From UBA4246 sp045113475 (GTDB lineage Bacteria; Bacillota; Clostridia; Christensenellales; Aristaeellaceae): a DNA stretch of 16,592 nt. Below, piece by piece: positions 14,712 through 16,592 of the stretch. The notes beneath the pieces are model-generated. The model searched no databases, was not told where the DNA came from, and worked only from the letters and a program-made list of their open reading frames with translations. The stretch spans positions 1 through 16,592 of the forward strand of contig JBGUIY010000266.1 of NCBI GenBank assembly GCA_045113475.1. Direction: 5' to 3'. A program made the position numbers and the translations under genes. Within the stretch, counting starts at the first letter, position 1. The number at the start of each line of letters is the position of its first letter.

Positions 14712-16049
14712 TTATTTCGCGATCTTCAGATCGGTAAACATCGTGCACTCCGGCAGCCAGGACAGCTTGATGGTATCCAGCGGGCCGTTCCTCTGCTTGG
14801 CCACGATCAGCTCGGCGGAGTTCTTGTCCGCCGTTTCATCATAGTATCCGGGCCTGTGCAGGAACATGACCACGTCGGCGTCCTGCTCGATAGAGCCGGA
14901 ATCGCGCAGGTCGGACAGCATGGGCCGCTTGTCCGAGCGCTGGGTATTGGCGCGGGAAAGCTGCGCGCAGGCGATCAGGGGCACCTTGAGCTCCAGCGCG
15001 ATGGCCTTCAGGCTGCGGGAGATCTCGCTGACCTCCAGCTGGCGGTTTTCGTTCCTGCCGTCCGCCGCCATCAGCTGCAGATAGTCGATCACGATCAGGT
15101 CCAGGCCCTTTTCCATGGTCAGCCGGCGGCAGCGCGAGCGCAGCTGCGCCGGGGAGATGCCGGCTGTATCGTCCACGTACATGGGCATCTTGGCGATGAC
15201 CGGCAGCGCCAGGCATAACCTGTCCCAGTCCTTATCCTTCAGGGTGCCGCTGCGCACCGCCTGCATATCCACCCGGGCCTCGGAACAGAGCACGCGCATC
15301 ATGATCTGCTCCCGCGGCATTTCCAGGGAGAACACCGCCACGGTCTTGCCGCTGCGGGCCGCGTTGGAAGCGATGTTGATGGCCAGCGTGGTCTTGCCCA
15401 TGGAGGGGCGCGCGCCGATCAGGATCAGCTCGCCGCCGTGCATGCCGGTCAGGCACTTGTCCAGGTCCCTGAGGCCCGTGGTCACGCCGGATACGCCGCC
15501 CTTCAGCTTCGCCAGGCGGCCGATCTCGTCGTAAGTGCGCGTCAGGATCGACCGCGCGCCTTCCAGGTCCGCACCGATCCCCTGGTGCATCACGATATCG
15601 AAGATCAGCTTTTCACTGTGGTTCAGGATATCGGGCAGCAGGTCCTGCTGCTGGTAGCTCATGCGCGAGATCTCGTTGGACGCGCCGATGAGCCGCCGGA
15701 GCACCGCCTTTTCCCGCACGATGTCCGCGTAATGCGTCCAGTTGACCGTGCTGGGCACGCTCTGGATCAGCGAGATCAGGTATTCCGTGCCGCCGATCCC
15801 GTCGATCTGTCCGGCGCGGCGCAGCTCGTCGTCCACCGTGACCAGGTCCACCGCGCGGCCAAGTCTGTTCACCTGGCAGACCGCCTCAAAAATGACCTGA
15901 TGGCGCGGGTCATAAAAGTCCTGCGCCTTCAGCGTCTCCATGGCGGTGATCACGGCGTTCTGGTCCTGCAGCAGCGCGCCGAGCACACTGCGCTCCGCTT
16001 CCGGGTTCTGCGGCGGAACCGCGCTGTATTCCAGATTCTGAGCGTCCAT
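14712..16049 (-). CDS. dnaB: Replicative DNA helicase DnaB
   Basis: This is the hexameric 5'-3' helicase that unwinds the replication fork (called DnaC in Bacillus). The 445-residue product has the N-terminal domain at about 10-110 (PPQNPEAERSVLGALL, 12-27), a linker helix, and a RecA-like domain from about 185 on. Walker A is GARPSMGKTTL (212-222), then SLEM (241-244), Walker B LIVIDYLQLM (318-327), AQLSR (362-366), LSDLRDSGSIEQDAD (378-392) and the C-terminal KQRNGP (418-423), an arginine-finger region. Length is normal, with no intein. ATG 16049 begins 3 nt after the rplI stop, and no good ribosome binding site precedes it, so re-initiation by ribosomes finishing rplI is likely. The rplI-dnaB order is common in Bacillota. 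Confidence 0.98.
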   Translation of the reverse strand: MDAQNLEYSAVPPQNPEAERSVLGALLQDQNAVITAMETLKAQDFYDPRHQVIFEAVCQVNRLGRAVDLVTVDDELRRAGQIDGIGGTEYLISLIQSVPSTVNWTHYADIVREKAVLRRLIGASNEISRMSYQQQDLLPDILNHSEKLIFDIVMHQGIGADLEGARSILTRTYDEIGRLAKLKGGVSGVTTGLRDLDKCLTGMHGGELILIGARPSMGKTTLAINIASNAARSGKTVAVFSLEMPREQIMMRVLCSEARVDMQAVRSGTLKDKDWDRLCLALPVIAKMPMYVDDTAGISPAQLRSRCRRLTMEKGLDLIVIDYLQLMAADGRNENRQLEVSEISRSLKAIALELKVPLIACAQLSRANTQRSDKRPMLSDLRDSGSIEQDADVVMFLHRPGYYDETADKNSAELIVAKQRNGPLDTIKLSWLPECTMFTDLKIAK

Positions 16050-16052
16050 CGC

Positions 16053-16505
16053 TTACTGATTCACGCCCACGACGCGCACGACGATACGGGTGGTGATATT
16101 CGGATACAGCCAGACCTCCACCTTCACGTCTCCCGCCTCGCGGATGGGCTCCTTCAGGTCGATGCGGCGCTTGTCCACCTTGACGTTATGCTGCTTTTCC
16201 AGGGCATCGGCGATCTCCTGGGAGGTCACGCGGCCGTACAGGCGGCCCTTCTCGCCGCACTTCGCCTCCACGCGGACAACCTTGTCCTTCAGGTCCTTCG
16301 CCTGCTTTTCGGCGGTCGCCCTGCGTTCCGCCTCGCGGGCGCGCTCAGCCGCGCGCTTCTTTTCGATCTCCCTGGATGCGCCCGGCGTCGCTTCTACCGC
16401 CGCGCCACGCGGGAACAGGAAATTCCTCGCGTATCCGTCGCTTACGTTGACGATCTCGTCCTTTTTACCGGTACCCTTGACGTCAGCCAGCAGTATGACC
16501 TTCAT
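16053..16505 (-). CDS. rplI: 50S ribosomal protein L9
   Basis: L9 binds 23S rRNA at the base of the L1 stalk and helps reading-frame maintenance. The 150-residue product shows the N-terminal RNA-binding domain MKVILLADVKGTGKKDEIVNV with the family signature GYARNFLFPRGAAVEAT (24-40). A long charged connecting helix (about 41-75, EKKRAAERAREAERR) follows, and then the C-terminal domain with GRLYGRVTSQEIADAL (87-102). Length matches the family (about 148). ATG 16505 was chosen because GGAGG (16514-16518) is 8 nt upstream; a TTG at 16520 lies upstream of that site. First gene of the rplI-dnaB-yhaM operon inside the window. No convincing promoter is visible in the 87 bases upstream, so the transcript may begin further right. 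Confidence 0.98.
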   Translation of the reverse strand: MKVILLADVKGTGKKDEIVNVSDGYARNFLFPRGAAVEATPGASREIEKKRAAERAREAERRATAEKQAKDLKDKVVRVEAKCGEKGRLYGRVTSQEIADALEKQHNVKVDKRRIDLKEPIREAGDVKVEVWLYPNITTRIVVRVVGVNQ

Positions 16506-16561
16506 ATGCTGCACCTCCAACTTGTTATGTGTTTGTTCGTCAAATCGATAATTCAGTGTTA

Positions 16562-16592
16562 AGAGTGGAGTTTGGAGAGTGGAGAGTGGAGT
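16562..16592. repeat. 7-bp tandem repeat (AGAGTGG) running off the window edge
   Basis: Four consecutive 7-bp units, AGAGTGG, AGTTTGG, AGAGTGG, AGAGTGG, plus a partial AGT, reach the last base. The second unit differs at two positions. It lies upstream of rplI in noncoding sequence. The full length is unknown because the window ends inside it. Confidence 0.8.

Noticed and set aside
16506..16561. Promoter for rplI (TTGACG near 16537-16542)
   Set aside because: No acceptable -10 hexamer lies 16-18 bp downstream; the region before the repeat shows no full sigma-A pair.
1..16592. CRISPR array, tRNA or rRNA genes, insertion sequences, prophage genes or attachment sites
   Set aside because: No spaced direct repeats of CRISPR size, no cloverleaf or rRNA sequence, no transposase or integrase motifs and no terminal inverted repeats were seen; the window is nearly full of conserved chromosomal genes.

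Overview
The window is a GC-rich (about 60% or more by eye) bacterial chromosome segment in which every convincing gene lies on the minus strand. Its order of transcription is therefore right to left. Strong AGGAGG-type ribosome binding sites, several GTG starts, a YhaM-type nuclease, a PdaC-like peptidoglycan deacetylase, a Cys-lipobox lipoprotein without outer-membrane genes, and a GH10 xylanase all point to a Gram-positive, Clostridia-like Bacillota. It is plausibly an uncultured fibre-degrading gut or rumen organism. The taxon is inferred from gene content, not identified.

Right to left: (1) rplI - dnaB - yhaM (16505-13647) form a tight operon of ribosomal protein L9, replicative helicase and 3'-5' exonuclease. 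Its upstream flank holds a 7-bp tandem repeat running off the window edge. (2) A consensus sigma-A promoter, framed by two identical-type palindromes 42 bp apart, drives a single lipoprotein gene (13529-12717), which ends in a terminator hairpin. (3) After a second strong hairpin comes a seven-gene, nearly gapless run (12560-4019): PdaC-like deacetylase, gyrB, a GNAT acetyltransferase, a secreted GH10 xylanase, prfA, a metal-dependent amidohydrolase, and Sua5-type tsaC. Most gaps are 2-10 nt and the xylanase overlaps its upstream neighbour. Essential information-processing genes are thus interleaved with an exported plant-polysaccharide enzyme. The amidohydrolase sits where prmC commonly follows prfA. 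(4) A second clear sigma-A promoter and a 5'-UTR hairpin precede ftsA - ftsZ (3841-1282), the core divisome pair, which ends in a terminator. (5) Just beyond it, a GTG-started, membrane-anchored coiled-coil protein (1195 to beyond position 1) is cut by the window edge.

Most of the window is ordinary housekeeping sequence, and I found no clear novel defence, mobile or biosynthetic system. The best leads are the paired ATTGTNACAAT palindromes (with a partial match at the ftsA promoter), the promoterless-looking start of the gyrB-prfA run behind two hairpins, the xylanase embedded in that run, and the coiled-coil protein next to ftsZ. No intergenic stretch reaches 300 bases; the longest is 3842-4018.
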